Source of the DNA: Moniliella sp. 'wahieum'
Taxonomy: Eukaryota; Basidiomycota; Moniliellomycetes; Moniliellales; Moniliellaceae
NCBI GenBank assembly: GCA_003971905.1
Contig: RSEE01000049.1
Location: forward strand, 372,001 to 436,000
Direction: 5' to 3'
DNA: 64,000 nt
Within the stretch, counting starts at the first letter, position 1, and every line of letters begins with the position of its first letter. The notes under the pieces were generated by a model. The model worked only from the letters and a program-made list of their open reading frames with translations, was not told the DNA's origin and searched no databases. The position numbers and the translations under genes are program-made. Below, one piece after another: positions 42,898 through 55,659 of this stretch.

Positions 42898-45800
42898 AGC
42901 CGGCAAACGGTGCAGAGGAGAGTGGCCGGGAAACAACGACGGGACAATAGCGGTGAATGCGGCTGTCGGTGGCAGGTTGGATGTATGCCAGCAGCAGGAG
43001 GCGGAGGCGGATGAGGGAGTGGAAGGGGAGGTGGAGGCGGGCAAGCGACAGGGTGCGGCGAGGCCCGCGGTAGAGGAATCAATCTACACGTGTGCGCCGA
43101 TAGAGCGGGAAAACTCGGAGTGGGCCTTGTTTCGCTTCTATATGCTGAGAGAATGCCGCTCGGTGGAGTGAGGGTGAGGGTGAGAGGGGGGGCGGCTGCA
43201 GGGTGTGGGAAGAGGCGTGGGCTAAAAAAGACACAGAGAGACACAGGCGTGGGTGGCAATGCGAGCGAGCAGCAAGCGGCGAGTGCACGCAGCGCCAGCG
43301 GATGTGGGACGGCGAATATACATCGCATGTCGAGTATGTGTGCGCACTCTTCGAGCACCGCACGGCACCGTGAATGTTCAGACGCTGTTCCTGCCTGGGC
43401 CTGGCCGGTGACCCTTCGTTTGCACAGAGCGTGGGGGTGGCTACGCAGCGCCTGGTGCGAGTGCGATGCTGCCTACGACTGACGCTCTGTGACCAACGCC
43501 CTGCCACCGACGCTCTACAGCCTACGCGTCGCTTGAAGCTTGCAGAGCAGTCTATCTCCGCGGCAGGGAGGCTGCTGTCAGACGCACGCCAACCACCAAA
43601 ACGTCCTAAAGAACATAAGCGAACATCGATCGGACCACACTGCTAGCAGGTGGTGGCAGGCCGCGGCTCTGGGAGCTCTGGGTAGCGAGGTATAGCCAGT
43701 AGCCTGTCGCTGGTAGCTGTGGGTAGAGGTCAAAAGGTTGCCCACATTGGCGTGTGGCGGAGTATGAACGCGTGACGCAGCCGATCACAGTGGCACCGAG
43801 CCTCGCCAACCCCCAAACCCACCTCTCCTTTGGCGCGCACTCCCGACGACATCCAGGGGCCAACAAGTGGGAGAGGACGGGCGTACGTATACATGGTGGT
43901 GATGGCAGGGTGACATGGTGACATATTGACAGCCCTCGGGCCTCACTTACATATGTGTTTCTCAGCATCATTGCAGAGCCAGCATGCGTAGCCAGCATGC
44001 ATAGCCCAACAGCGCCCACCCAACGGCCTCGCTGCGTGGCTCACGATCTGGCTTTCGACAGAGGGTCGACAGGGACCACAAACGCCTCGAAACTCGAAGA
44101 AAAAAAACGGCGCGTGGGAAGAGAGAGGAAGCAATACAAGCTTTTCCATCTCTCTTGAGGCTCGAGAGGGGGCTTGCATCCTAAACTCCTTCTGCGCATC
44201 ACTACAGTCGCCCTCTTCTCTTTGGCTCCGCTATGCATATAGTTCGGTGGTAGATACATACCATACCACCCTCTCCTACTGCTCGCTGTACTCCAACGCA
44301 ACAAGCTCGGGGCTGAAGCCTGAAGCTCTAAAAAGCTTATTCAAGGAAAGAAATATGTGTGTTCTGGTATGTATATGCACCTGTGACATGTCATGCATCA
44401 CATATGATACACCATACATCATGCATCATGTGATGAACTTTTGTGGTATGTGGGGCATTCGGCAGGAGATCTCTTTGGTGTGGTAAGAGATCGATTTTCA
44501 GTGATGAGTACAGATAACACACTGTCGCCCGTCTCGTCTTATAAATTAGTGCACTTTTCCCCACGCTGCAACACCTCACTTTTTCATCTCTCTTGTTGCC
44601 ACATTCTCTCCTTGCCACATTCTCTCTTGCCACATTCTCTTTGCCACATTCTCTCTTTGCCACACGCCCTCACTCTCCCGGCAATCCCAAACCCACATAC
44701 GGAGTCCCATCAATTAATGCCTCAAAAAGAAAGGCATATATAGATCCGAGCATGTGTCTCCTTCCCGGTTCTGCGATAGAGAGAGCAACCGTCCAGAAGG
44801 TACAATCAATATTAGACGCTACCCATAGGCGAGATGTATGGGTGTTGGGGACCGTGCACCTGGCGCCTGGGTCTAGAGCACATCCTCAGCGCACCAAATT
44901 CAACCGTTCGGAAGCACGTTCAAAGTACTCAACGCCGACCCAATCGCCTCACAACCGAAATTCCCCGCATCTGAATGATTGATGCGTTGTTGAACGTTGA
45001 TCTGCTTGATTGTTGCCCTCTCTCTCAACAGTGTGATGATCAATACATGGTTCCGCAAGAACCTCAGCTAATAAATGGCATAGGACTGCCTGTCAACGTA
45101 GTGATATAGCGAAAGTCTCTGCAAGTAAAACGGAGGAACGTGCGCAATGTAGCAATGGATGACGACCTGTGTCAAAGATGTAGCCAGCACACCCATGACC
45201 AACGGGGGTACTTGTGCCACGTGATTGGTCAGTCTTCTTCAGTTGATAGCGTACCTACTCAGAAGGGGTTCGTTTCCTCTTGTAAGTATAGCAACGCCTG
45301 TATTTGCCTCTCTTCACCTCCACCACTTGTATCTCGCACCCGCTTCAATATACTCGAAACTCCTCTCTCTGCTTTATCCGTTATCTGCATCGTAAAGCCC
45401 GTTGTCTCGCTTGTGTTCTGACGTATACTTGCGTTCGCTACAGTACAACTGCACGTCCAATAAACCTCTGTCGCAGAGAGTCTGCCAGTGTGTACAGGCC
45501 TACTGTAGTAGTACTGTACAGCCCGACGGGGGGCACCAGCCATAACGCACCTTCTTGTACCATGTATCTCATGTAGAGTTTGGAAGCGATGAGGGAGAGA
45601 CGGAGGTCCTCTCCTCAGCTGATAAAGGGGTCCACACTCTGCTGTTCGGCCGCCGGAGACGAGGAGCGCCCAAGTGCGAGCGGGGATGGGCGAGTGGGTA
45701 GATCTGCAGCGGCGCAAAAAAGGGGGCCGCAGAGGCGAGGGGCATTGAACGTGGACGTTGTGAACATGTGAACGTTGGACATTTGGATATGCAATAGGGC

Positions 45801-47741
45801 ACCGCGGCGGTGGGGGGGGACTCGGAAGAGGTGGCAATGGGCCCAGCGACAAGGATGCCGAGTTGACGGCCACGCAAGCTTCAAGCGTTAAAAAGGAGAC
45901 CGTGAGGTGTGACGTGTGACGCGAGGGTTCAGCTGAGCTGAACGCTGAGCGCCCCGGTGAGCCTCAGCGCGCCCTCAGCGCACCCCAGCGCGTCAGCCCC
46001 AATTCCTGAGGTCGGGGCGGGATGTGTTTTAGCAAATTGGGTGTGGGCAAATCCTTCTTAGTAGATTTTTGCCGCATCTCTCGTTGATTAGGGTCTCATC
46101 GTTGGTTCCTGAGGGATATTTTCCCGAGGGGTCAAGCATGCGGGGCGAGCGCCAAGGGACGGATCTGTGCGTCAGTACGTTAGCGGTCCGGTTTGCCTTT
46201 TAATATATCACAAGAGGACCCCTACTGTGGGGTAATGCAATACGGCGCTTCCTGTCTGTATTATTTTACCGTGTGCATATTATGTCTTGGGGGGTGGCCG
46301 GTGGGGTGGAAGAGATTGCCAAGTTGGCGCCATACTAGCCTCACCAACAGAGTACAGGGGGACCCTCAGCACCACGTTTTGTGCCCACAGGCGCGCGCAG
46401 CCTCCTCATTTCATCCTTTTCCCTTTTGCTTCTCTCTCTGTTCCACAGTAGCTTCTTGTCTCCTTACCACCACCACGCTCTTCACTCTACTTGTAACTGT
46501 GTGGCCTCCCGGGCGATGACAACCTTGCCTGACGAGCCAGAGGGGTGACTCCCTTTGTGCCCCCGTCGGGCGAGGTTGTCATCGCCCGGGAGGCTACACC
46601 GTTACACTACTACTCGTCGTACCCTCGTTCTCGTTCATGGCTACTACCGTACCATTCGCCCTCGATTACTTTTTGTGCATATCGCGCGTCGAATAGAGTC
46701 GCCTGCATTCACGGCGCAACAACGCCCCCCCCCACCGTCAAATCCACAGCACAATCTCTGCGCTGTGACGTCAATATTCAAAGCCCCACGAAGTGTGAGC
46801 CTGACATGGAGGGCGCCGATGTGTTGCTCTCCATCGCCTTCCGTTCGCCCACTGGCACCTCTTTGCTATACGGGGATGAGTGGTAATATATAGTACTTGC
46901 CTTTTCCCACTAAGGATGGGGGTATTGCTCTTGAAACTCTCTTCTTTTTGTCGATTCCCGCGTTGCTGGTCAAGTGCAGAAGGGATGTCTCCCTTTGATT
47001 TTAGATGGTACGGTGTGGCGGTGCCCAACGTGGCAATGTTGTGCCGTGGGCTTAACACCAGCAACACACTCGGCTGGTGTTGTAAAAGTACTAATCAGGC
47101 CAGACACGATATAATGAGCGGTATGGAAGTGTCGCGCGGAGAGAAGAGGATGGTGGTGGCGGTCACACGCCACGCGAGGGAGAGAAGGACACGAAGGCGA
47201 GGCGCGCGCGCACGCATGGGCTGTGCCCGCTGCGCATGCTGCGGCCGCCTGGGGGCAAGCTACCTATCTACGTTGTACGACACTGGCCGCAATATGGTGC
47301 CTGCCGAAAATCCGCGTCTTCCTCCTAAGCAACACGCCTGGCCAAAGTGCCGAGAATGGTGGTCACGTGCCTGTTTTCGGCCGCTGCGCGCAAGGGAACT
47401 GGCAATTGTGGTTGCCTCGCAGTCTCCTCGCAGCCCGCACCCGCCAATGTCGTTTCGCAGCCCAGCAATAATGCCTAACGGCTGTGGGCCAGGCCTTCTC
47501 GTTTCTTCATCGAACCGAGGCGACGCAAGAGGGGAAACGATACAGTGAGGAGCTAACCCACGCGCACTCTGGCTTCCTTCTCTACGCTCCTACGTTACGC
47601 CAATACCACCGCCGGTCTCCCACCGCAGGCCGGTGGTGGTGGTGGTGGCGCCGCCCAGCTGCTAGCGTATATATAGGAACACTGCTCCGAGCAAGTATTA
47701 CTTCCACCCCCATCATCTAACGCCTCCCCCATCCATCCACT
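42898..47741. other. 4.8 kb stretch without a recognisable gene
   Basis: The longest gap in the window. It contains CTTGCCACATTCTCT tandem units (about 44590-44665), ATGCATC words (44391-44436), TGAACGTTGA (44991-45000), GAACGTGGACGTTGTGAACATGTGAACGTTGG (45748-45779; several near copies), CAGCGCGTCAGC-type sequence (about 45970-46000) and a 42-base inverted repeat (46493-46605). Base composition is less GC-rich around 44.2-45.5 kb. Open frames of up to 220 codons exist in 46.5-47.5 kb but show no domain and no consistent splice signals. Confidence 0.5.
46493..46605. repeat. Long imperfect inverted repeat (hairpin)
   Basis: Arms 46493-46534 and 46564-46605 are reverse complements over 42 bases, with one true mismatch (46498 opposite 46600) and three positions that would be G-U pairs in RNA. 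The loop is 29 bases (46535-46563). The core arm contains CTCCCGGGCGATGACAACC. No ORF or tRNA explains it. Confidence 0.9.
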
Positions 47742-48784
47742 ATGGCTACCAGTCCCACCCCCTCCGCCGCAGCCACGCCCAGCCACGCCAGTCTGGTGGT
47801 CAACGAGGTCTTCATTGCCGTTTACGCCTTGGTCTTCTTGGGCGCTTTGTTCAACGTGTTCAGACATGGCATTTACCGCAAGGTCGGGTTCATTTTCCTG
47901 CTTGTCTTTGCGACCTGTACGTCACCCCTCTTCACCCACCCCCTTCACCCGCCCCCATCCGTGCTTCTTCGTACCAATTCTGACGACCTACTGCTTTCTC
48001 ACCATTAGGTCGACTGGTCGGTAACATTCTGATGATTGTGGCTCATGGAAACCACTACCACAACAGTGGAATCATCATTGCGGGTTCGGTTCTGCAAAAC
48101 CTTGGGTACACTTGGATTATCCTTCCGACCTTGATCTTTTACTTGCACGCGACCGAGCCAGACGCGGCCCTGTTCTCGGGAAAAGGCCTTATCAAAGAAC
48201 TGGCGGGAGGAATTCTGATCAGCTTGTTCACTGGTCACTTCCACCTCTTGCTCGTCAAGATCCTCCATGCTCTCAACGTACTTGGCCTGATCCTGCTCAT
48301 TGTCGGGTTCACCAGCATGTCCTTCCCCTTTACCCACTTGCCCGTCACCGCCCGCGCGGGGGATGTGATCTTGGCCGTGGTGACGGGCTTGATCATTGCG
48401 CTGACAGTGTGGCAACTCGTCATGGGACCATCTCGTGAACAGCAACAGTCCATGACAGCATCCCGCCAGAAGGAGCGTACGATGCTGCTCTGGTTCATTG
48501 CAGCTGCCTTGCCCTTCATGGCGGTGCGTGTGGTGTACGTGGCGATCAAGGCGTTTTCCTCCGGCCCGATCTCGGGCTCGGTCGCGGTACGAACGGTGCT
48601 GGAGTACGTGATGGAGATTGTGGCAGTGAGTGTGTATTTGGTCATGGGCGTCATGATTAATGCTGCTGGTACGAGCGATTATTGTGATGATCGCCATTTG
48701 TACGACCATGACTTGGAGGAACGCGGAGATAGCGTCCAGCTGGTGAAACATGACACTCATGAAGCACCAGGCTACCCCGCTTAA
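47742..48784 (+). CDS. DUF7702-type multi-pass membrane protein, two exons
   Basis: Fungal integral membrane protein of unknown function. Exon 1 (47742-47916) encodes a polar Thr/Ser/Ala N-terminus and the first helix (NEVFIAVYALVFLGALFNVF) followed by a basic turn and a second helix. The intron (47917-48008) runs GTACGT to TTAG and splits a Cys codon. Exon 2 gives CRLVGNILMIVAHGNHYHNSG, then helices at about GIIIAGSVLQNLGYTWIILP, GILISLFTGHFHLLLVKIL, LNVLGLILLIVGFTS, VILAVVTGLIIALTVWQLV, MLLWFIAAALPFMAVRVVYV and VMEIVAVSVYLVMGVMINA, about seven in all, and a polar acidic C-tail ending at 48784. The R..G....I pattern in helix 3 and the paired RVVYV in helix 6 fit the DUF7702 group. Both exons are in frame without correction. 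Substrate or ligand is unknown. Confidence 0.75.
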
Positions 48785-49408
48785 CACATCTTTTCCGTGG
48801 TGGGGACGACCCACATACTGCGGCAGGATCATTTCGAGTACGAAATGCCACTGCTTGAAACAGGACATTTATCCCCCCCCCTCTTCCCCTCCTCTTACCA
48901 TGTGTCCTTGACTCGGCAATCGAATCTATGTACTCGCGAAGGCGTCTGTTTCATCAGGTATCTTGCCCTCCAGCCATATCGTAAGGGGGTACACAGAAAT
49001 AACAATCAACAATCATACTACAGTACGCTGTCTCAGGAAGATAGCATGCAATACACTTGCTAACTGACTTGTGGGGGGAGATTAGAGGATGATAGAGGGT
49101 AGACGCATTTTCGGTCATATCGAGGTCTGTGGATTGAAGGTACATTCACTGGGGGCGCAGCTATTGAGCCTTTTTATTAGTATGCCCACTGTCGAGGGTA
49201 GTGAGGGTAGTGAACTGAACATTGCCCCTCGCGGTACGCAGATAAGGAAAGAGGGCACACTGATTGGGTCCCATAACAGGGGGGGCAGAAGCGTCAGCTA
49301 CTCGCCCAGAGGGCCGTGGCTGGTATTACCGCAGATACGTTATCGCGGCACGCACTGGGGGGGAGGAAGAAGGTCCATGAGGAAAAGATAAGAGGAAGAT
49401 GGAGGGAA
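48785..49408. other. Intergenic, convergent 3' ends
   Basis: No gene recognised. The region between the convergent DUF7702 and permease genes; it contains only short open frames and a GAGGGTAGTGAGGGTAGTGAA repeat at about 49193-49213. Confidence 0.55.
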
Positions 49409-51874
49409 TCACAATGAGGAGGCGCAAAAGGAAGTTCGGAGAGGCCCCAGGCCTCTCTTAGGCCCAAAGGAACGTGATCCACTTTTTCCACGCTGGCTGT
49501 GGGGGATCGGGGGGTTCGGGTTGTCGACAAATTGGATGAGCCAAGGCCGGATGGGCACCTCGGAAAGGGGAGTCCAGTCCCATCCGCTCCAGATTACCTG
49601 GTACCCAACCAACAGGGCCAGATCAAACAGCGGACACGCATATGCAGACACGAGTGTTTCCGCTTTGAAGTGGTGGGGGATGAAAATAGAATAGCCACCG
49701 GTAAGAAGAAAGAGCACACACCCAATCAGCCCAAACCAGGCTGTGTACGGTTGTCCCCACGTCGCCCATGGTAGCTCGGAACGAGGGATGGATTGGCTGC
49801 GCATGCCATAGTACACTTGTAGGCAATTGATGTTGATCACGCCCCAGGTCCAGAGGATGCCAGACGAGCTAAAGGACACGGCCCACTGGAACACTTTTTC
49901 TGCCGTCTCTGTGACTGACATGTAGGACATGGCAATCCACATGCAGATAAACAGCACCGCCACGTACGGAACGCCCCACCGATGCACCCGTAAAAAGATC
50001 TCGGGTGCGTTCCCATCTTGAGCGAGGCAAATCAGGCTGCGGGAACCGTTGAGGATCAGCGAGTCGGCCGCGGACCAGGCCGAGATGAGAATGCCGGCGT
50101 TGATCACCGACTCCAACCCTTTCCACCCGGCGCGATGGGCGGCGACAACAAAAGGGGATCGAGATGTGATGAGAGGGTCGTTGGACGCAACCACCAACCC
50201 AACAAAAAAGCAAATGCTGAGGTAACAACAGAAAATCCGTACAAACACACGTTTCGTTGCCTTTCTCATGCCTCGCCGGGGGGTGCTGGTCTCGGCCACC
50301 AGCAAGGAAATGGCTTCGCAATTGGCATATGAGTAGAGACTGGCAATCGTAGCACTCCAGTACCCGGCAAACCGTCCGGCCGATCCACTTACAATGTGTT
50401 CCGCCGTGGGCCCTGGGTCGTGCCAAAAGTGGAAACCAAGACGTGGGCCAGCACCGGCACCGAGGTCAATGCAGAGGCACACGATGATGATGCCAATAAC
50501 CATGATCAGCTTGATTAAGGCAAAGTAGAACTCGGTCTCGGCCCAGGCTCGTACCACTAGACCAGGTCAGCACATCCATCCCTCCATCCATCCAACCACC
50601 CACTCCCTTCCCCACGTTAGAAAAAAGTGCGTACCAAAAATGTTGGTGGCGACAATGGCCAAGCCGAGGATGGTGACAAAGATGGCGGGAGACAGATCGG
50701 TCCAGAACTGAATCAGAACGGCACAACTGGTCACCTCGCCCGCACAGGCAATCGCATTGTAGATCACTAGGTTCCAGCCTGTTGCAAAGCCCAAACTGGA
50801 GGAACTGAACACGGACGAGTGACGGGCATAAGCACCAGTAACTGGGGCTAGTGTTGTGACCTCCCCCAACGACAACATGGTCGCTGCCACAACCAGACCG
50901 AGGTAAGGTAAGCAAGCAGAAGCAAGAGCGGACCACACCATGAGAGTGTCCTTCCTAGGTTGAGCCATACCCCCACCCCAATCGTCCCTGTCAAAGCGAT
51001 CATTTGCACACTGCACCCGAAGAAAGCAACGGCCAGAGTCCTAGGTTAGCCACATTTGCAAAATGCATGTCGGAAGGGAGGAAGGGTAGAAGGGACGCGT
51101 GACACAGCAGAGGAGGTAAACGTACTGTCGTTGTTGGACGCCAGTCCTCAAGCCATCTTCACGGAAGAACTTGTCGCGTGCAGGCGAGTCGACACGGGTA
51201 AGGTCGCCATAATCCTTCTTGGGACCCGCATAGCGGTCCACGGTATCCTCCCAAGCTTGGCCAAGCGGGCTCGGAGCAGAAGAGGGCCCCGCTTCTGGCT
51301 GGCCTCGCTCCAGATCAAAGGGAGTCTGAATGGGACCATGCAGTTTGACTGGCGAGAGCCACGTGTCGCTTTCGGCATTGACAGAGCGTTTGTCCGACTC
51401 GGTGTAATTCGGCGGCTCGAGGGTCATCGATAGAGATTTCATGCGGGACGCGTTGGTCGGGCTGCGCCACAGAGGCGGCTCGGTCTCCTCGTGCTCGGGG
51501 ATGGTCTCAAACCCCGTGTAGTTCTTTTCGTACTCGTGGGATAGAGGCAGGTGAGGGTTTTGGTCCAGCCCACGCGAAAAGGGAGGGGGGACCCCTGCGT
51601 TGTACCCATACCCTTCGGTGGTGAAAGCCAAGGGGGGGAGATGGGCTTGCGACGGATCGGGTTGAGCGAAGTGGGTTGAGGGCGCAAGTTCGGACAGGTC
51701 AAGCTCGAGTTGCTCAGGATGGTCCAGGTGCTCATCCGATGGTCCGGGGTGGGGTCGTGCGGAGCGGGCCTTGGAGCACCGCGAGCGGGAAGGCGCCCTG
51801 GAAGGGGCGGGCGGGGTGCCAAAGTCAGCCGCCGTGTCCCGACTGCGGCGGCGGAAGCGGGGCAGGGTGGGCAT
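49409..51874 (-). CDS. Amino-acid permease (APC superfamily), three exons
   Basis: Twelve-helix plasma-membrane amino-acid/H+ symporter of the fungal YAT/AAT type. Exon 1 (51874-51126) encodes a long polar N-terminus ending AGPKKDYGDLTRVDSP and FFREDGLRTGVQQRQ. Intron 1 (51041-51125) is GTACGT...CTAG; exon 2 opens with TLAVAFFGCSVQMIALTGTI and GVGVWLNLGRTLS, the first helix with the unwound Gly motif. It continues ATMLSLGEVTTLAPVTGAYA and NLVIYNAIACAGEVTSCAVL to VATNIFG. Intron 2 (50557-50634) is GTACGC...CTAG; exon 3 opens VRAWAETEFYFALIKLIMVI and runs to a stop at 49409, including SLYSYANCEAISLLVAETST and SRSLICLAQDGNAPEIF. The 250-residue N-terminus is longer than typical; a later ATG at 51442 (MKSLSMTLEPPNY) is an alternative start. 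One frame change lies near 50905. The substrate cannot be fixed. Confidence 0.88.
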
Positions 51875-53607
51875 GGGGGCGATGGGAGGGGTGGCCTGGC
51901 GGCGCCCGGTGCGGAAGGTGGTGCGGAAGGTGGGGGGGCGGAGATGCTTGCGAGATGCAGCTGGCAGCATGCAGCTTGGCGGTGGAGCAGAGCGCAAAAC
52001 AGGCGCCACCCCCATGGATGGCAGCAGGCACGGGGCAGTGGAGATGCGGCTGGCAGCACTGCGCTGCAGCAGATGCGGGCTGCGCTGAGCTGCACTGGGA
52101 CAGCGCCTGCGGTGCAATCCGCGCTGCATGTGGGTGCACAGGCCCCGTGCAGTGCATGTGCTTGTGATGTGTGCTTGTGCATATGCATGCGCCGGGTCCC
52201 TGCGCGGCCTAGTTGCTCCACGGCGCACAGCCAGGCTCTGTTCCCCGTGTCTGTGTCTGTGCCTGGTCTGGGGCACAGGCAGCACAGCTCACAGGCAGCA
52301 CGGCAGCTAGCGCAGCACGCACCCCCTTCAGTAGCTCGCGTGTGTGACATCTGACCGGTGACGCTGCTGGGCGAGGCTTGGCACTGCCCCTGTCCCCTGC
52401 CTGGCTCCAATCGGCCATCCGCAAGCTTTTAATCAGGCCGCAGCGCACGGCGGCGGGGCAGTGGCATAGCGCAGGCAAGCCACCCGCCCCGCATGGCCTG
52501 CATGCATCATGCATCACAGGCATCACACGACTCTCGACCCAGGCGAACGCATCAGAGTGCTTTCGATTGTTGTTAGCGCCACACGCGGAGAGTCACCGGT
52601 CACGGCCAGTGCTCCCTTCTGGCAATGCACGAGAGGCGGAGGAGGACGCGGAGGACGACCATGTGGCCATGAGACCATGCGATGATCGAGCGTCTGAGCG
52701 GAGACCAGAGATCAGAGACGCTCGCCCAGGACCTGTAGGAACACGTATTTTTGTCCTCCACCCACACAATCTTACTGCCGAGAGGGCAAATGCCCAAGTT
52801 GGCAGAGCAGGATGCCGCTATCGGGGAATACACGGCTAAGCAAGGGTCGATCAGGCAGGGCACCCTATGGTGTGCGGCCGAAGATGTTGCTCGGTCAAAA
52901 GTTGATGTGCTGCACCCCATTGTACAGGTCAAACCGCTGTAGCCACCCGTAATACCGTTGCCAGACACAACCCGCCTGAGAAGACTTCAATTGGCCTACA
53001 CACAATTTGTGTTCAATTGGACGTTGAAGAGAGGACGGAGGATGGCCAGGATCCAAGAAGCTGTTGGACCACACACAACGCGCCGGTTGACAGCTCCACC
53101 AGCCCCCGCATGTCTCATTCTGAGAGCCACTGCCGGCGTGGTGCGGGCCAATCCGATCTTAACTCACATGTCACATAGCTCGGGAAGATAACCAACTAAG
53201 TTGCCTCCAGTCATCGTTACTACTCCCCCCTTTCTGTAACTGATCCGGCCTCATTCTGTCGGCGAGCGGCCTCAATATCAGGGCATTGGACGGTAATCCA
53301 ATTGGGTTGACCAACGTAAACGACGGAGCATCCATCCGTCTTGTTGGAAGGCTCATAGGTGATACGTTTCCTAATACAAGGTCCGTTTGGGCGGTAAGCA
53401 CCTATGCTCCCTTGACACACAGCTGTATGTGCTACGTCGAAAATAATACCCTAAACCACATTATGATGCATGGCACACGCGCCAAGTCTCCAGCGTTCGA
53501 CAAAAAACAACGCTGATTTTGATTGAATCAATACCACACGACGTATCACTTCGCTCAGGAACAGTTGCTCTACGCATAATGGTTGTTCCCCTAGGAGAAA
53601 TACGTAA
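51875..53607. other. 1.7 kb intergenic region
   Basis: No gene recognised. It contains CATGCATCATGCATCACAGG (52501-52520). An open frame on each strand around 52600-52970 has unusually even codon content but no domain. The stretch 53200-53520 is AT-richer than its surroundings. Confidence 0.45.
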
Positions 53608-55659
53608 TTAAAACTTGCGTTTGATGCCTTGCCTTTCTTCTTCGGCACGGTATTCGAACCTGAGGACAAGGAAATGTCAGTCTTCCTTCTTGCCATTGCC
53701 ATCCGCACGAGGTAGAGAGCGGGGGAGGGGGGGGGAGGGGGACGTACATGACCTGAATACCAATGAAGAGTCCGCCAATCGTACCAGCAAAGAAGAGCCA
53801 GCCCGACCAGGATCCCAAAATCTGGTGCCAAAGATACTTGATCCCATCCATACCAATCACAAAGCCCACCAAGTTGGCCGTCATCATCATCAGCACGTTG
53901 CCCACAGCGCCAAAGGCGGCCAAGTGGCGGAACCAAGGATAGCGACCATACTTTTTTGCTGGTAGCAGTGACGTGGCTGCCACCTCAGGGATCAAAGAGC
54001 GTCACAAGCCACGCCCAAGTAAGGAGGGTGAGACTAAGGTCGTGCCAGAGGGCGACAAATGTGAACACCAACAAAGTAGCCAGAACGGAGGCGAGTGGTC
54101 CATGATGGTTGCCCCCGACAGGGATGTAGATGTAGCGCACAACCCATTGGTTGTAGGAACGGTGCCAGGAACGCCAAAAGCCGAGGGTGGAGTAATTGTT
54201 GGCCATACAGCGAACCATGTTTTCCGGTGGATCCACCTGGTCCAGCAGCGCCCACAGACGAAAGAACCGCCAAGGAATCAGTAGCTTGAGCCACACGGTA
54301 ATTAAGCTCCAAAAGCCAATCATGCTCAGCTGCATGGGGGTGTCCCCGTGCCACGCTCGTGCATCCTTGATGGCACCCACATACATAAAATGAAGGATGA
54401 ACTCCATCATCAGGAAGCAGACGACAAACCGCACAATGTATCGCACTTGCACTCCGAGGCCAATCCGAGGAGGGCGGTGCAGTTGGTGCAGCCAGTCGTT
54501 GAATGTCATGATCGGACCGGCAACGAAGAGCGGCGGGTAGAAGATATAGAGAAGGAAGTTGCCATAGCTGTATTGGTTGAGTTTATGGGCTTGGCTGGCA
54601 CGCGCACGGGTACTGTCCAACGGACCAGATGCGTGGGAGTCACCCACTTCACCCTTTTGAACCGCTTGCACGGCCCAGTGGTAGTCGAATGCAAATGAGA
54701 CAAGGCGGAGCATGGTGATGTTGTAATTAATCTGCCAGCGGGTGAGGATGCCCGTATGTCGTTCCTGGGGGATGAGAAACAGTGTTAGAAAAAGAGGTGC
54801 ATGCTTTAGTGGGGAAGGAGTGAGCGCACCAAAAGAGCAAAGAGTGACCCGTACTGGGCGAGGGGGATGCCATTAAAATAGTGGACCAGGTAGAGGGTCA
54901 AGATGTTAAACGTCCATATCACAGTTGGCGTGAGAAAGCGGTGGCCAGCCAAGTGCTTGGCTAGGAGGTAATTGCTGCTACAGCAGGCGAGCAATTTCCA
55001 CACGTTCGTCCCATGCGACACGAGCAGGTACACGGAAGAGAAAAGCGCAAGAAAGACCCTCCTTCCTGGGCGATGGTTGGGAGAAGGAGATGACAGGGCA
55101 ACATCGTTGTCCCCCTGGCTGGTGGATGCAAGAGGCGCAAAGCGTCCTCTATGCCCGCCTGCCGAGAGTCGGCGCGATACAAACTCGACCAGGAAGGAGA
55201 GGGTGAGGTACCCTACGCTGAGCCCCACCAAGACCGGAATTGCGTCGCGAAAGGTGCGGTATTGAAAGTCGGAATTGTCGCGCTTACGGCCTGCCATCCA
55301 TCCTGGGACGAGATAATGGGCGTACTCGTGGTAGTGCTCGTTGCTCTTGGCTCAACTGCATGGGCACATACCACATGTACGGGAAAACAACGGCAAACGC
55401 CAGGGCATAAAAGTAGAACTCAGGTGTGCCCCAGCGCGGTGGTGGGGGGGAGACGGTAGCGTGGACGCAGTAGACACTGCAGATGGACCAGGGGCTGGCG
55501 TGGCGTGCTCTGGGTACCTGCGTCGTTGAGGTTGACCGTTAGGCGGACGAGGTTAGCACGGATCCAGGCAGGCAAGTCGGAGGAGTGGGTGAGGCGGCGT
55601 GTGGTGGATGCGCCCGAGGGCGGGTAGGATGGTGGCGCAGCGGAAGAGTGTGCGTCCAT
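53608..55659 (-). CDS. GUP1: GUP1-like MBOAT O-acyltransferase
   Basis: ER membrane acyltransferase of the MBOAT family; yeast Gup1 remodels the lipid of GPI anchors by adding C26 fatty acid. Start at 55659 (MDAHSSAAPPSYPP), a short first exon to about 55522 (GTACCC donor), then GTPEFYFYALAFAVVFPYMW (about 55400) and GRKRDNSDFQYRTFRDAIPV (about 55230-55290), hallmarks of Gup1. An intron at 54765-54829 precedes ERHTGILTRWQINYNITMLR. The catalytic region carries NNYSTLGFWRSWHRSYNQWV (about 54170) and FVALWHDLS, whose His at about 54042-54044 is the conserved MBOAT residue. The last helices end GLFIGIQVM; an intron (53660-53747, GTACGT...TCAG) joins FEYRAEEERQGIKRKF-stop at 53608. Shifts occur near 55350 and 53992, the latter a C-run miscount between LFDP and EVAATSL. 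About 560 residues, as expected for the family. Confidence 0.92.

Noticed and set aside
46493-46605. tRNA-like reading of the inverted repeat
   Set aside because: The GTAACGGTGTAG part recalls a D arm, but no acceptor pairing, B box or proper anticodon arm can be built.
48005-48868. Minus-strand open frame of 287 codons
   Set aside because: Exact antisense of the clean second exon of the DUF7702 membrane protein; His/Gln-rich shadow.
52600-52970. Possible retroelement fragment on the minus strand
   Set aside because: A few phrases looked suggestive, but no reverse transcriptase, integrase or copia/gypsy motif could be found in any frame.
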